This document shows positions 49,570 to 58,332 of a stretch of DNA of 64,000 nucleotides, in pieces; within the stretch, counting starts at the first letter, position 1, and every line of letters begins with the position of its first letter. A program made the translations under genes and the position numbers. Location of the stretch: NCBI RefSeq assembly GCF_030450125.1, contig NZ_CP123923.1, positions 5,022,001-5,086,000 on the forward strand. The letters run 5' to 3'. The notes under the pieces were generated by a model that saw nothing but the letters and a program-made list of their open reading frames with translations, did no database searches and had not been told where the DNA came from. The DNA is from Streptomyces sp. WP-1. Lineage in GTDB: Bacteria; Actinomycetota; Actinomycetes; Streptomycetales; Streptomycetaceae.

Positions 49570-51479
49570 TCCGTCTCCTCCTTCGGCGCGATGACGGCCA
49601 GCACCTGGTCCATGGCGACCGTGCTGCCCGGCGTGACGTCCAGCTCGGCGACCGTGCCCGCGTGCGGGGCGGAGACGACGTGCTCCATCTTCATCGCCTC
49701 CACCACCAGCAGGCTCTGCCCGGCCGTCACCTCGTCCCCGACGGCGACCTTGACGACGGTCACCGTGCCGGGCATCGGCGCGGTCAGCGAGTCGGCGCCC
49801 GCGTGCGCCGCCCGGTTCAGCGAGTCGGCCACCGGGTCGTGGTCGCGCACCTGCCAGGCGTCGCCGTCCCGGCCGATCCAGTCACCGGCGCGCCGGAAGG
49901 TGTGCCGCAGCCCGTCGAGGGTGACGGCGACCGTGGTGCCGGAGACGGTGGCGGTGCCGCGCGGGGTGTACGTCACCGGGTCCGGGGCCCGCAGGTGGAA
50001 GGCGGGCGGCTTCGGGGTGCCGCCGAGCCGCCAGCCGTTCGGCACCGAGAACGGGTCGGTCCAGCCCTCGCCGGCGGGCTTCAGCGCCTCCAGCCGTACG
50101 GCCGCCGCCGCCTCGTACACCTCCTCCGGTACGTCCGTGCCGACCAGGTCGTCCACGACCCGCTCCACCAGGCCGGTGTCCAGCTCGCCCGCCACCACGT
50201 CCGGGTGGCCGAGGAGCCGGCGCAGGAAGCCCGCGTTCGTCTGCACGCCCAGCGTGACCGTCCCGGCGAGCGCCGCCCGGAGCTTGCGCAGCGCGGTCGC
50301 GCGGTCGGGGCCGTACGCGATCACCTTGGAGAGCATCGGGTCGTACAGGCTGCCGACCTCGGTGCCCTCGCTGAGCCCGGAGTCGGTGCGCACGCCGTCG
50401 CCCCCGGGCTCGTCCAGCAGCAGGACCGTGCCGCCGGAGGGGAGGAAGCCGCGCGCGGGGTCCTCGGCGCAGACGCGGGCCTCGACGGCGTGCCCGGTCA
50501 GCGTCACGTCGTCCTGGGTGAAGCCCAGCGGCTCGCCGGCGGCCACCCGCAGCTGCCACTCCACCAGGTCCAGGCCGGTCACCAGCTCCGTGACGGGGTG
50601 TTCGACCTGGAGCCGGGTGTTCATCTCCATGAAGTAGTACTGGGAGGGGTCGCTGCCCGGCACGATGAACTCCACTGTGCCCGCGCCCCGGTAGCCGCAG
50701 GAGCGGGCCGCCTGCACGGCCGCCTCGCCCATCGCCGCGCGCGTGGCCTCGTCCAGCAGGACGCTCGGCGCCTCCTCGATGATCTTCTGGTGGCGGCGCT
50801 GGAGCGAGCACTCGCGCTCGCCGAGGTGCACCACATGGCCGTGGCCGTCGGCCAGCACCTGGATCTCGATGTGCCGGGGGCGGTCGATCCACCGCTCCAC
50901 CAGCAGGGTGTCGTCGCCGAAGGAGGCGCGGGCCTCGCGGCGGGCGGCGGCGATCTCCTCGTCCAGGACGGCGAGGTCCCGCACCAGGCGCATGCCCTTG
51001 CCGCCACCGCCGGCCGACGGCTTCAGCAGCACCGGCGGGCCCAATGTGCGGGCGGCGTCGGCGAGTTCGGGGTCGCGGCCGCCGGGGACCACCGGCACGC
51101 CGGCGGCCGCCACGGTCTCCTTGGCGCGGATCTTGTCGCCCATCAGCGCGATGGCGTCGGCCGAGGGGCCGATGAAGACCAGGCCCGCCTCCTCGCAGGC
51201 GCGCGCGAAGGCGGCGTTCTCGGCGAGGAAGCCGTAGCCCGGGTGGACGGCCTGCGCGCCGGTGCGGGCCGCGGCCGCCAGCAGCCGCTCCGCCGACAGA
51301 TAGCTCTCGGCCGCGGGCGCCGGGCCGATCCGTACCGCCGTGTCGGCCTCCCGGACGTGCCGCGCTCCCGCGTCGGCGTCGGAGAAGACCGCCACCGAGC
51401 GCACGCCCAGCTCGCGGAGCGTACGGATGACCCGTACCGCGATCTCGCCCCGGTTGGCGACCAGCACTGTGTCGAACAC
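49566..51479 (-). CDS. Biotin-dependent acyl-CoA carboxylase alpha subunit (methylcrotonyl-CoA type)
   Basis: A 637-aa protein. GTG 51479 has GAGGAGGGG upstream; the longer open frame is a shadow of the next gene. Biotin carboxylase domain: [20 protein letters not shown] at the start, ATP-grasp loop [35 protein letters not shown], and [13 protein letters not shown]. After a linker domain it ends in a biotin carrier domain with the biotinyl-lysine in [14 protein letters not shown]. Carboxylation of 3-methylcrotonyl-CoA is inferred from the cluster (acyl-CoA dehydrogenase, HMG-CoA lyase and paired beta subunit). Confidence 0.93.
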   Translation of the reverse strand: MFDTVLVANRGEIAVRVIRTLRELGVRSVAVFSDADAGARHVREADTAVRIGPAPAAESYLSAERLLAAAARTGAQAVHPGYGFLAENAAFARACEEAGLVFIGPSADAIALMGDKIRAKETVAAAGVPVVPGGRDPELADAARTLGPPVLLKPSAGGGGKGMRLVRDLAVLDEEIAAARREARASFGDDTLLVERWIDRPRHIEIQVLADGHGHVVHLGERECSLQRRHQKIIEEAPSVLLDEATRAAMGEAAVQAARSCGYRGAGTVEFIVPGSDPSQYYFMEMNTRLQVEHPVTELVTGLDLVEWQLRVAAGEPLGFTQDDVTLTGHAVEARVCAEDPARGFLPSGGTVLLLDEPGGDGVRTDSGLSEGTEVGSLYDPMLSKVIAYGPDRATALRKLRAALAGTVTLGVQTNAGFLRRLLGHPDVVAGELDTGLVERVVDDLVGTDVPEEVYEAAAAVRLEALKPAGEGWTDPFSVPNGWRLGGTPKPPAFHLRAPDPVTYTPRGTATVSGTTVAVTLDGLRHTFRRAGDWIGRDGDAWQVRDHDPVADSLNRAAHAGADSLTAPMPGTVTVVKVAVGDEVTAGQSLLVVEAMKMEHVVSAPHAGTVAELDVTPGSTVAMDQVLAVIAPKEETE

Positions 51480-51490
51480 GATTCCCCTCC

Positions 51491-53107
51491 TCACATCCGG
51501 AAGACGCCGAACTGGGGCTCTCCCAGTGGCGCGTTGGCGCAGGCCGTCAGGGCGAGTCCGAGCACCTGACGGGTGTCCATCGGGTCGATCACGCCGTCGT
51601 CCCACAGCCGGGCCGTCGCGTAGTAGGCGTTGCCCTGGGTCTCGTACTGCGCGCGGATCGGCGCCTTGAACGTCTCCTCGTCCTCGGCGGACCAGGTCTC
51701 GCCGCGGCCCTCCAGCTGGTCGCGCTTGACCGTGGCGAGGACGCTGGCGGCCTGCTCGCCGCCCATGACGGAGATCTTGGCGTTGGGCCACATCCACAGG
51801 AAGCGGGGGGAGTAGGCCCGGCCGCACATCGAGTAGTTGCCCGCGCCGTACGAACCGCCGACCACGACCGTCAGCTTGGGCACCCGGGTGCAGGCCACCG
51901 CGGTCACCATCTTGGCGCCGTGCTTGGCGATGCCGCCCGCCTCGTAGTCCTTGCCGACCATGAAGCCGGAGATGTTCTGGAGGAACACCAGCGGGATGCC
52001 GCGCTGGTCGCACAGCTCGATGAAGTGCGCGCCCTTCTGCGCGGACTCGGCGAACAGGATGCCGTTGTTGGCGACGATCCCGACCGGGTGGCCGTGGACG
52101 CGCGCGAAACCGGTGATCAGCGTCTGGCCGTACTCGCTCTTGAACTCGGCGAACCGGGAGCCGTCGACCACGCGGGCGATGACCTCGCGCACGTCGTACG
52201 GCGTGCGGGAGTCCACCGGCACCGCGCCGTACAGCCCGGCCGGGTCGATCTTCGGCTCGACGGCCGCGGTGACCTCCCAGGGCAGCGGCTGCCGGGCCGG
52301 GAGGGTGGCGACGATGTTCCGCACGATGCGCAGGGCGTGCGCGTCGTCCTCCGCGAGGTGGTCGGTGACGCCGGAGATCCGGGAGTGGACCTCGCCGCCG
52401 CCCAGCTCCTCCGCCGTGACCACCTCGCCGGTGGCCGCCTTCACCAGCGGGGGGCCGCCCAGGAAGATGGTGCCCTGGTTGCGGACGATGACCGCCTCGT
52501 CGCTCATCGCCGGGACGTACGCGCCGCCCGCCGTGCAGGAGCCGAGGACGGCCGCGATCTGCGGGATGCCCGCGCCGGACATCCGGGCCTGGTTGTAGAA
52601 GATCCGGCCGAAGTGCTCGCGGTCCGGGAAGACCTCGTCCTGCATCGGCAGGAAGGCGCCCCCGGAGTCGACCAGGTAGACGCAGGGCAGCCGGTTGTCG
52701 AGGGCCACCTCCTGGGCGCGCAGGTGCTTCTTCACCGTCATCGGGTAGTAGGTGCCGCCCTTGACGGTCGCGTCGTTGGCGACGATCACGCACTCGCGCC
52801 CGCTGACCCGGCCGATCCCGGCGATCACGCCGGCGGCCGGCGCCTGCCCGTCGTACAGCCCGTCGGCCGCGAGCGGGGCCAGCTCCAGGAACGGTGAGCC
52901 CGGATCGAGGAGTGTGTCGACCCTGTCCCTCGGCAGCAGCTTGCCGCGCGCGGTGTGCCGGGCCCGCGCCCGCTCCCCGCCGCCGAGCGCCGCCGCGGCG
53001 AGCTTGCCGCGCAGCTCCTCGACGAGCGCGAGATGGGCCTGTTCATTGGCCCGCCAGGCCTCCGACGCGGGCTCTGCCGCGCTCCGGAGCTCCGGTGCCT
53101 CCTGCAT
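51491..53107 (-). CDS. Acyl-CoA carboxyltransferase beta subunit (methylcrotonyl-CoA type)
   Basis: A 538-aa carboxyltransferase. ATG 53107 has GGGGA upstream. N-terminal half: [86 protein letters not shown] (MCC-specific insertion). C-terminal half: [51 protein letters not shown] and [38 protein letters not shown]. The sequence is closest in style to MCCase beta. It is the first gene of a four-gene operon under the divergent TetR gene. Confidence 0.93.
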   Translation of the reverse strand: MQEAPELRSAAEPASEAWRANEQAHLALVEELRGKLAAAALGGGERARARHTARGKLLPRDRVDTLLDPGSPFLELAPLAADGLYDGQAPAAGVIAGIGRVSGRECVIVANDATVKGGTYYPMTVKKHLRAQEVALDNRLPCVYLVDSGGAFLPMQDEVFPDREHFGRIFYNQARMSGAGIPQIAAVLGSCTAGGAYVPAMSDEAVIVRNQGTIFLGGPPLVKAATGEVVTAEELGGGEVHSRISGVTDHLAEDDAHALRIVRNIVATLPARQPLPWEVTAAVEPKIDPAGLYGAVPVDSRTPYDVREVIARVVDGSRFAEFKSEYGQTLITGFARVHGHPVGIVANNGILFAESAQKGAHFIELCDQRGIPLVFLQNISGFMVGKDYEAGGIAKHGAKMVTAVACTRVPKLTVVVGGSYGAGNYSMCGRAYSPRFLWMWPNAKISVMGGEQAASVLATVKRDQLEGRGETWSAEDEETFKAPIRAQYETQGNAYYATARLWDDGVIDPMDTRQVLGLALTACANAPLGEPQFGVFRM

Positions 53108-53137
53108 CCTGCGGTCCCCTCACCCGGCGCTCGAACC

Positions 53138-53183
53138 GGTTAATGAGCGTTAACCATTTCCTTCAGGTTAACGACCGCTAACC
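53138..53183. promoter_or_regulatory. Two operators of the divergent TetR regulator
   Basis: GGTTAATGAGCGTTAACC (53138-53155) and GGTTAACGACCGCTAACC (53166-53183) share the inverted repeat GGTTA-N8-TAACC, with centres 28 bases apart. They fill the gap between the carboxylase operon and the TetR gene and overlap the TetR gene's -35 region, so they should control both directions. Confidence 0.85.
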
Positions 53184-53191
53184 TCGCTGTC

Positions 53192-53197
53192 TAGAAT
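53192..53197 (+). promoter_or_regulatory. -10 element of the TetR gene, leaderless transcript
   Basis: TAGAAT starts 13 bases before the ATG at 53205, with a TTAACG at 53168-53173 as the -35 (18-base spacer). Transcription should start at or next to the A of the start codon, and no ribosome site is present. Confidence 0.6.
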
Positions 53198-53204
53198 TGT
53201 CCTC

Positions 53205-53798
53205 ATGGCCAGAACCGACGCCCCCACCCGCCGCGAGCAGATCCTCAAGGAGGCCGCCCGCCTCTTCGCCGAGCGCGGCTTCCATGGCGTCGGCGTGGAC
53301 GAGATAGGGGCGGCCGTCGGCATCAGCGGCCCCGGCCTCTACCGGCACTTCCCGGGCAAGGACGCGATGCTCGCCGAGCTGCTGGTGGGCATCAGCGGCC
53401 AGCTGCTCACCGGCGCCAGGCGGCGGCTCGCGGAGGCCGACGGGGACGCCCGCGCCACCGCGGTCCTGGACTCCCTGATCGAGGGCCACATCGACTTCGC
53501 CCTGGACGACCGGCCGCTGATCACCCTGCACGACCGCGAGCTGGACCGGCTGCGCGACAGCGACCGCAAGCTGGTGCGCCAGCTCCAGCGGCAGTACGTC
53601 GAGCTCTGGGTGGGCGTGGTCCGCGAGGTCTACCCGGCACTGACCGAACCCACCGCCCGCTCCGCCGTCCACTCCGTCTTCGGCCTCCTCAACTCCACCC
53701 CCCACCTGGGCCGCGCGGGCACCCTCCCCGGCCGGGGCGCGACATCGGAGCTGCTGCACCGGATGGCGAGGGGGGCGTTCGCGGCGGCGGGGGAGTGA
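53205..53798 (+). CDS. TetR-family regulator of leucine catabolism
   Basis: A 197-aa repressor. N-terminal helix-turn-helix: RREQILKEAARLFAERGFHGVGVDEIGAAVGISGPGLYRHFPGKDAML. The C-terminal ligand domain (about 75-190) begins with LLTGARRRLAEADGDARATAVLDSLIEGHIDFAL. It is divergent from the carboxylase/dehydrogenase operon, and two 18-bp operators lie in the 97-base gap, so it probably represses that operon and itself until an acyl-CoA intermediate accumulates. A leaderless start is predicted. Confidence 0.9.
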   Translation: MARTDAPTRREQILKEAARLFAERGFHGVGVDEIGAAVGISGPGLYRHFPGKDAMLAELLVGISGQLLTGARRRLAEADGDARATAVLDSLIEGHIDFALDDRPLITLHDRELDRLRDSDRKLVRQLQRQYVELWVGVVREVYPALTEPTARSAVHSVFGLLNSTPHLGRAGTLPGRGATSELLHRMARGAFAAAGE

Positions 53799-53808
53799 CG
53801 TGGGCCAC

Positions 53809-53814
53809 TAGGAT
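53809..53814 (+). promoter_or_regulatory. -10 element of the Uma2 gene, leaderless start
   Basis: TAGGAT is followed by six bases and ATG 53821, the common streptomycete leaderless arrangement. There is no ribosome site in the gap. Confidence 0.6.
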
Positions 53815-53820
53815 CGGGTC

Positions 53821-54417
53821 ATGGAGTACGCGAAGATGCGCGCGATCGCCGAGGAGCTGGGTGCCTACGCGGAGCAGCTCGAAGGGGCCTGGAGCGTCGA
53901 GATCGGACCGTCGGGCCCGATACTGGCCATGATGTGCCCGTCGAAGCGGCACGAGGGCACGGTCCACCGCATCCGCGAACAGCTCAACCAGCAAGTTCCC
54001 GTCACTCATCCGGGTTGCGTCTGCGCAACGGGCCCTGAGATCGAACACCCGGCGCTCGGCCGTATGCGCTTTCCTGACGCAGTGGTCATGCCCTTTGGCC
54101 TCCTCGACGAGGAGGGGGTGGCCGTCGACGCGACCCAGGTCCTCGCCGTGGTGGAGATCGTCTCCCCCTCCAACCCCACCGACGACTACATCGAGCCCAC
54201 CAACGACTACATCGAGAAGCTGGCCGACTACCCCGCCATGGGTATCGCGCACTACCTGATCGTGGACCCCCGCACCGGCACCATCGAGGTCCACTCCGAC
54301 CCGTGCAAGGGCCGCTACATGCGCAAGGACTCGTACATCTACGGCGACTCCGTGCCCTTCGGGTCCTGGACGGTCGAGACGTCCGCCTTCCGGCGCTACG
54401 GCAAAGCGGGCAACTGA
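53821..54417 (+). CDS. Uma2-family (DUF820) PD-(D/E)XK nuclease-like protein
   Basis: A 198-aa protein from a leaderless ATG. The family core is visible: PSKRHEGTVHRIREQLNQQVP, the acidic FPDAVVMPFGLLDEEG (Asp), the VVEIVSPSNPTDDYIEPTNDYIEKLADYPAMGIAHYLIVDPRTGTIEV (Glu and the E/K pattern), and a C-terminal beta hairpin. Streptomyces carry many such single genes with unknown substrates. No toxin-antitoxin or transposon partner is next to it. Whether it cuts DNA is not known. Confidence 0.82.
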   Translation: MEYAKMRAIAEELGAYAEQLEGAWSVEIGPSGPILAMMCPSKRHEGTVHRIREQLNQQVPVTHPGCVCATGPEIEHPALGRMRFPDAVVMPFGLLDEEGVAVDATQVLAVVEIVSPSNPTDDYIEPTNDYIEKLADYPAMGIAHYLIVDPRTGTIEVHSDPCKGRYMRKDSYIYGDSVPFGSWTVETSAFRRYGKAGN

Positions 54418-54547
54418 CCGAGCGTCGCCTGCCTCGTGGCGCAACTCACCCTGGACGCCCCCCGTACCCGCCGGTATCTTCGAATCTGAGCAAGCGCTTA
54501 GACATGCCCCCTTTCCGGCATGCCCGAGGTACGTGGAGGTGGACGGC

Positions 54548-55705
54548 GTGCGCCGTACGGTGTTCAACGAGGATCACGAGGCGTTCCGGGAGACCCTGCG
54601 CGCCTTCATCGAGGCCGAGGTCGTACCGGTGTACGACGAGTGGTTCGCGGCGGGCCAGGCGCCCCGCGACTTCTACTACAAGCTCGGTGAGCTGGGCATC
54701 TTCGGCATCAACGTCCCCGAGGAGTTCGGCGGCGCGGGCCTGGACAGCCACAAGTTCGAGGCCGTCCTCTACGAGGAGACCGCCCGCGCGGGCGTCCAGT
54801 TCGGCGGCTCCGGCGTGCACGTGCTGCTCGCCCTGCCGTACATCAAGATGCTGGCCACGGACGAGCAGAAGAAGCGCTACCTGCCGAAGTTCGTCTCCGG
54901 CGAGGAGATGTGGGCCATCGCGATGACGGAGCCGGGCACCGGTTCCGACCTCGCGGGCATGAAGTCCACCGCCAAGCTCAGCGAGGACGGCACCCACTAC
55001 GTCCTCAACGGCGCCAAGACCTTCATCACCGGCGGTGTGCACGCCGACCGCGTGATCGTGTGCGCCCGCACCGCCGCGCCCACCGCCGAGGACCGCCGCC
55101 ACGGCATCTCCCTGTTCGCGGTGGACACCAGGTCCGAGGGCTACTCCGTCGGCCGCAAGCTGGACAAGCTCGGCCTGAAGACCTCCGACACCGCCGAGCT
55201 GGCCTTCGTGGACGTCAAGGTCCCCGTCGAGGACCTGCTGGGCGAGGAGAACAAGGGCTTCTCCTACCTCGGCCACAACCTGGCCTCCGAGCGCTGGGGC
55301 ATCGCCTTCGGCGCCTACGCGCAGGCCAAGGCTGCCGTCCGGTTCGCCAAGCAGTACGTGCAGGAGCGCACCGTCTTCGGCAAGCCGGTCGCCCACTTCC
55401 AGAACACCAAGTTCGAGCTGGCCGCCTGCCAGGCCGAGGTGGACGCCGCCGAGGCCGTCGCCGACCGCGCGACCGAGGCCCTGGACGCCGGCGAGCTGAC
55501 CCCCGCCGAGGCCGCCTCCGCCAAGCTGTTCTGCACCGAGGTCGCGCACCGCGTCATCGACCGCTGCCTCCAGCTGCACGGCGGCTACGGGTACATGAAC
55601 GAGTACCCGATCGCCCGCCTGTACGCGGACAACCGGGTCAACCGCATCTACGGCGGCACCAGCGAGATCATGAAGACGATCATCGCCAAGGACATGGGCC
55701 TGTAA
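54548..55705 (+). CDS. Acyl-CoA dehydrogenase
   Basis: A 385-aa FAD enzyme. GTG 54548 follows GGAGG (54535-54539) by eight bases; GTG 54533 is less likely. Motifs: AMTEPGTGSDLAGMKSTAKL, LGLKTSDTAELAFVDVKVPVEDLLG, FGKPVAHFQNTKFELAACQAEVDAAEAVAD, HGGYGYMNEYPIARLYADNRVNRIYGGTSEIMKTIIAKDMGL. It belongs to the same fold as acdH but a different subfamily (medium- or long-chain type). An AAGCGCTT palindrome lies at 54492-54499 before it. It is followed by a thioesterase gene in the same direction. Confidence 0.92.
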   Translation: MRRTVFNEDHEAFRETLRAFIEAEVVPVYDEWFAAGQAPRDFYYKLGELGIFGINVPEEFGGAGLDSHKFEAVLYEETARAGVQFGGSGVHVLLALPYIKMLATDEQKKRYLPKFVSGEEMWAIAMTEPGTGSDLAGMKSTAKLSEDGTHYVLNGAKTFITGGVHADRVIVCARTAAPTAEDRRHGISLFAVDTRSEGYSVGRKLDKLGLKTSDTAELAFVDVKVPVEDLLGEENKGFSYLGHNLASERWGIAFGAYAQAKAAVRFAKQYVQERTVFGKPVAHFQNTKFELAACQAEVDAAEAVADRATEALDAGELTPAEAASAKLFCTEVAHRVIDRCLQLHGGYGYMNEYPIARLYADNRVNRIYGGTSEIMKTIIAKDMGL

Positions 55706-55741
55706 GGCCTCCGCCATCACTGGCCGGTACACCTACTCGTC

Positions 55742-56659
55742 ATGAGCCAGGCACTCCAGGACCTCCTCGATCTGCTCGACCTCGAACAGATCGAGGAGGA
55801 CATCTTCCGCGGCCGGTCCCGCTCCGCCGTCGTCCCCCGCGTCTTCGGCGGGCAGGTCGCGGCGCAGGCACTGGTCGCCGCCGGGCGCACGGTCCCCGCG
55901 GACCGTCCCGCCCACTCCCTGCACGCGTACTTCCTGCGCCCCGGCGACCCCGGCGCGCCCATCGTCTACACCGTCGACCGCATCCGCGACGGCCGGTCCT
56001 TCACCACCCGCCGCGTGGTCGCCGTCCAGCACGGCAAGCCGATCTTCCATCTCTCGGCGTCCTTCCAGACGTACGAGGAGGGTCTCGAACACCAGGTGCC
56101 GATGCCGGCGGCGCCCGACCCGGCGACCCTGCCGACCTCCCACGAGCGGCTGCGCGGCTACGGCCATCTCGCGCCCGACGTGGTGCAACGCTTCCTGGAG
56201 GCGCGCGAGGCGGTCGACCTCAGATACGTGGACGAGCCGCCGTACGGCCGCTACGGCGAGCCGCGCGAGCCGCACAGCCGGGTGTGGTTCCGCACCAACG
56301 GCAAGCTGGACGACAACCCTGCCCCGGACTCCGTCTGGGGTGACCCCCAGCTGCACGTCGTCCTTGCCACCTACGTCTCCGACATGACCCTGCTCGACTC
56401 CGTGCTGCTCGCGCACGGCCGCGGCGGCTGGGCGGTCGGCGACGTGGTGGGCGCGTCCCTGGACCACGCGATGTGGTTCCACCGCCCCTTCCGCGCCGAC
56501 GAATGGCTGCTGTACGACCAGGAGTCGCCGTCCGCGCACGGCGGTCGCGGCCTCGGCCAGGCCCGCATATACACCCAGGACGGACGGCTGGCCGTCACCG
56601 TCATCCAGGAGGGCGTCGTCCGGGTGCCGCGCCAGCCGGACGACGAACTGGTTTCCTGA
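55742..56659 (+). CDS. TesB-family acyl-CoA thioesterase II
   Basis: A 305-aa double hot-dog thioesterase. ATG 55742 has no clear ribosome site. Marks are DIFRGRSRSAVVPRVFGGQVAAQALVAAGRTV, SLHAYFLRPGDPGAPIVYTVDRIRDGRSFTTRRVVAVQHGKPIFHLSASFQ in the first hot-dog and LDHAMWFHRPFRADEWLLYDQESPSAHGGRGLGQARIYTQDGRLAVTVIQEGVVR in the second. The Asp-Gln-Thr catalytic set of TesB is consistent with D in SLDHAMWFH, Q near the C-terminus. It hydrolyses acyl-CoA, probably working with the preceding dehydrogenase. Confidence 0.9.
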   Translation: MSQALQDLLDLLDLEQIEEDIFRGRSRSAVVPRVFGGQVAAQALVAAGRTVPADRPAHSLHAYFLRPGDPGAPIVYTVDRIRDGRSFTTRRVVAVQHGKPIFHLSASFQTYEEGLEHQVPMPAAPDPATLPTSHERLRGYGHLAPDVVQRFLEAREAVDLRYVDEPPYGRYGEPREPHSRVWFRTNGKLDDNPAPDSVWGDPQLHVVLATYVSDMTLLDSVLLAHGRGGWAVGDVVGASLDHAMWFHRPFRADEWLLYDQESPSAHGGRGLGQARIYTQDGRLAVTVIQEGVVRVPRQPDDELVS

Positions 56660-56948
56660 GGTGCCAAGTGACGGGTGGGGTACTAGGCTCAATGAGTGAA
56701 AGCCGCGAATGCACGGTATGAGCGGCCGGCGAGGTTGCGGGACACCTCTGACCTCAGCCGCGGCACCTGACGGCGCGCCAGCGTCCGGGTGGGCCGCAGG
56801 TGTCGACCGTAAAGACCTGCCGTGCCCGTACATGATCTCGCGGTGACATCCGAAGACCGCGCCGCGCGTCACATCCCGTGCGGCGGCGGCCATCCACCTC
56901 GCCTGGTCCCCGCTCGGGGGCCGCGAGAGACGATGGAAGGTTATTCCC

Positions 56949-57335
56949 ATGCGAGCAACACGCACGCGGCGTCTCGTCGCGATGTCCGCCACCGGTCTGC
57001 TGCTGGCAGGCGGAGCCGCGATCGGCGCGGCGGGCACTGCCTCGGCCACCCCGTCCCACGTTCACAGCTCCTACAGCAGTGACTGGGGCGGCGGCCACGG
57101 CGGCCACGGAGACCACGGTCGAGGAGGACACGGCGGCTGGTGGGGCGACGACGATGACGACTGGGGCTACGGCGGCTACGGCGGCTACGGCCACGGAGAC
57201 CACGGTGGCTATGGCGGCCACGGTGGCTACGGTGGCCATGGCGGCTACGGCGGTCATGGCGGCGGCCACGGTGGCGGCCATGGTGGCGGAGGCCACGGTG
57301 GTGGCGGCCACGGCGGCGGAGGTCACGGTCGCTGA
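56949..57335 (+). CDS. Secreted Gly/His/Tyr-rich repeat protein
   Basis: A 128-aa precursor; GGAAGG is six or seven bases ahead of ATG 56949. Residues 1-33 are a signal peptide with an Arg-rich start (RATRTRR) and a hydrophobic core ending in ASA. The rest is low complexity: SSDWGGGHGGHGDHGRGGHGG, an acidic DDDDDW patch, then GGYGGYGHGDHGGYGGHGG repeats and a GGGHGGGGHGG tail. The many histidines make metal binding likely, and Gly-Tyr repeats recall structural surface proteins. It is not a chaplin because it lacks the hydrophobic chaplin core. A 16-bp terminator follows. Confidence 0.85.
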   Translation: MRATRTRRLVAMSATGLLLAGGAAIGAAGTASATPSHVHSSYSSDWGGGHGGHGDHGRGGHGGWWGDDDDDWGYGGYGGYGHGDHGGYGGHGGYGGHGGYGGHGGGHGGGHGGGGHGGGGHGGGGHGR

Positions 57336-57360
57336 GCCGGGTCCCGACCCGATGTGACAC

Positions 57361-57392
57361 GATGTGCGGCCCCGCGCGCGGGGCCGCACATC
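57361..57392 (+). terminator. Terminator after the Gly/His-rich gene
   Basis: A perfect 32-bp palindrome (GATGTGCGGCCCCGCG and its complement) followed by CTTTGTTC. Confidence 0.85.
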
Positions 57393-57441
57393 CTTTGTTC
57401 CCACGCCGGTCGGCGTTCCCGGTCGACCGGGTCGCCCGGCC

Positions 57442-58251
57442 CTATCCCTCCAGGCCGGTCAGACCCGCCGCGGCCAGCAGATACGCGGTCATCGGGTCGT
57501 AGTGGCGCGGGCTGACCACATGGTCGTCCAGCGGCACGGCGACCTGGAGGGTGCCCTCCGCCTCCGCGAGGAACAGCGCGGGGTCGTTGCAGTCCGCGTA
57601 CCCCACCGAGTCCAGGCCGTGCTGCGCGGCGTACCCCGCCCAGCCGTGGTCGGCGACCACCAGGTCGGGCAGCGGCCGTCCGGCCCGCTCAAGTCCGGTG
57701 AGAATGGCCCGCATCGGCGCGCCGGAGTGCGTGTGCCACAGCGTCGCCCCGTGCTCCAGGACGGCCACGTCCGCGAACTGCACGACGTACCCCTCGTCCG
57801 TCTGGAGCCCGTCCGGGATGACGACGATCTCGCAGCCGGCGGTGCGCAGCGCGGCGGCCGTGGCCCGGTGCACATCCAGCAGTCCGCCCGGGTGACCGGT
57901 CGCGAACAGCACCCGCTGGCGCCCCTCGGCCGCCTTGCGCAGCCGTGCCGCGAGCCGGTCCAGGCCGTCCACGGTCAGCTCCGGGTCGATGGTGTCCTGG
58001 CCGAACCGGTACTCCGGGTCGTCGTTGACCCCCACCCGCTCGGCCATCACCGCGAGCACGTCCTGCTCGTCCGCCCAGCGGTCGCCCAGCTCCAGACCGA
58101 GCCAGAAGTTGCGGTCGCCGTTGGCCAGCAGCCGGTAGTGGGAGAGGTTGTTCTCGCGGGGTGTGGCGACGTCCCCCGCGATACGGGTCCTCACCAGGTG
58201 GTCGACGAGTTGGGCGCGGCTGGGTGTCCCGGATATCGGCATGGGATCCAT
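57442..58251 (-). CDS. Phosphatase-like protein of unknown substrate
   Basis: A 269-aa cytosolic protein starting at ATG 58251 (ATG 58242 is an alternative; neither has a strong ribosome site). Strand-and-turn elements include SGTPSRAQLVDHLVRTRIAGDVATPRENNLSHYRLLANGDRNFWLGLELGDRW, RVLFATGHPGGLLDVHRATAAALRTAGCEIVVIPDGLQTDEGYVVQFADVAVLEHGATLWHTHSG and a C-terminal LVVADHGWAGYAAQHG. The repeated His/Asp-rich turns suggest a metal-dependent hydrolase; I recall relatives labelled only as phosphatase. Its stop lies just before the Gly/His-rich gene's terminator, facing it. Confidence 0.8.
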   Translation of the reverse strand: MDPMPISGTPSRAQLVDHLVRTRIAGDVATPRENNLSHYRLLANGDRNFWLGLELGDRWADEQDVLAVMAERVGVNDDPEYRFGQDTIDPELTVDGLDRLAARLRKAAEGRQRVLFATGHPGGLLDVHRATAAALRTAGCEIVVIPDGLQTDEGYVVQFADVAVLEHGATLWHTHSGAPMRAILTGLERAGRPLPDLVVADHGWAGYAAQHGLDSVGYADCNDPALFLAEAEGTLQVAVPLDDHVVSPRHYDPMTAYLLAAAGLTGLEG

Positions 58252-58332
58252 TGTGGGGCAGCCCGGCGCGGGCGTCCCAGGGGTTCCGCCCGCTGGGACG
58301 GGCGTCACGCCGGATCCCGTGGCCGGGCGGCC

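Noticed and set aside
56660..56948. A c-di-AMP (ydaO-type) or other riboswitch before the Gly/His-rich gene
   Set aside because: The region is structured and GC-rich but I could not match the conserved ydaO sequence blocks.
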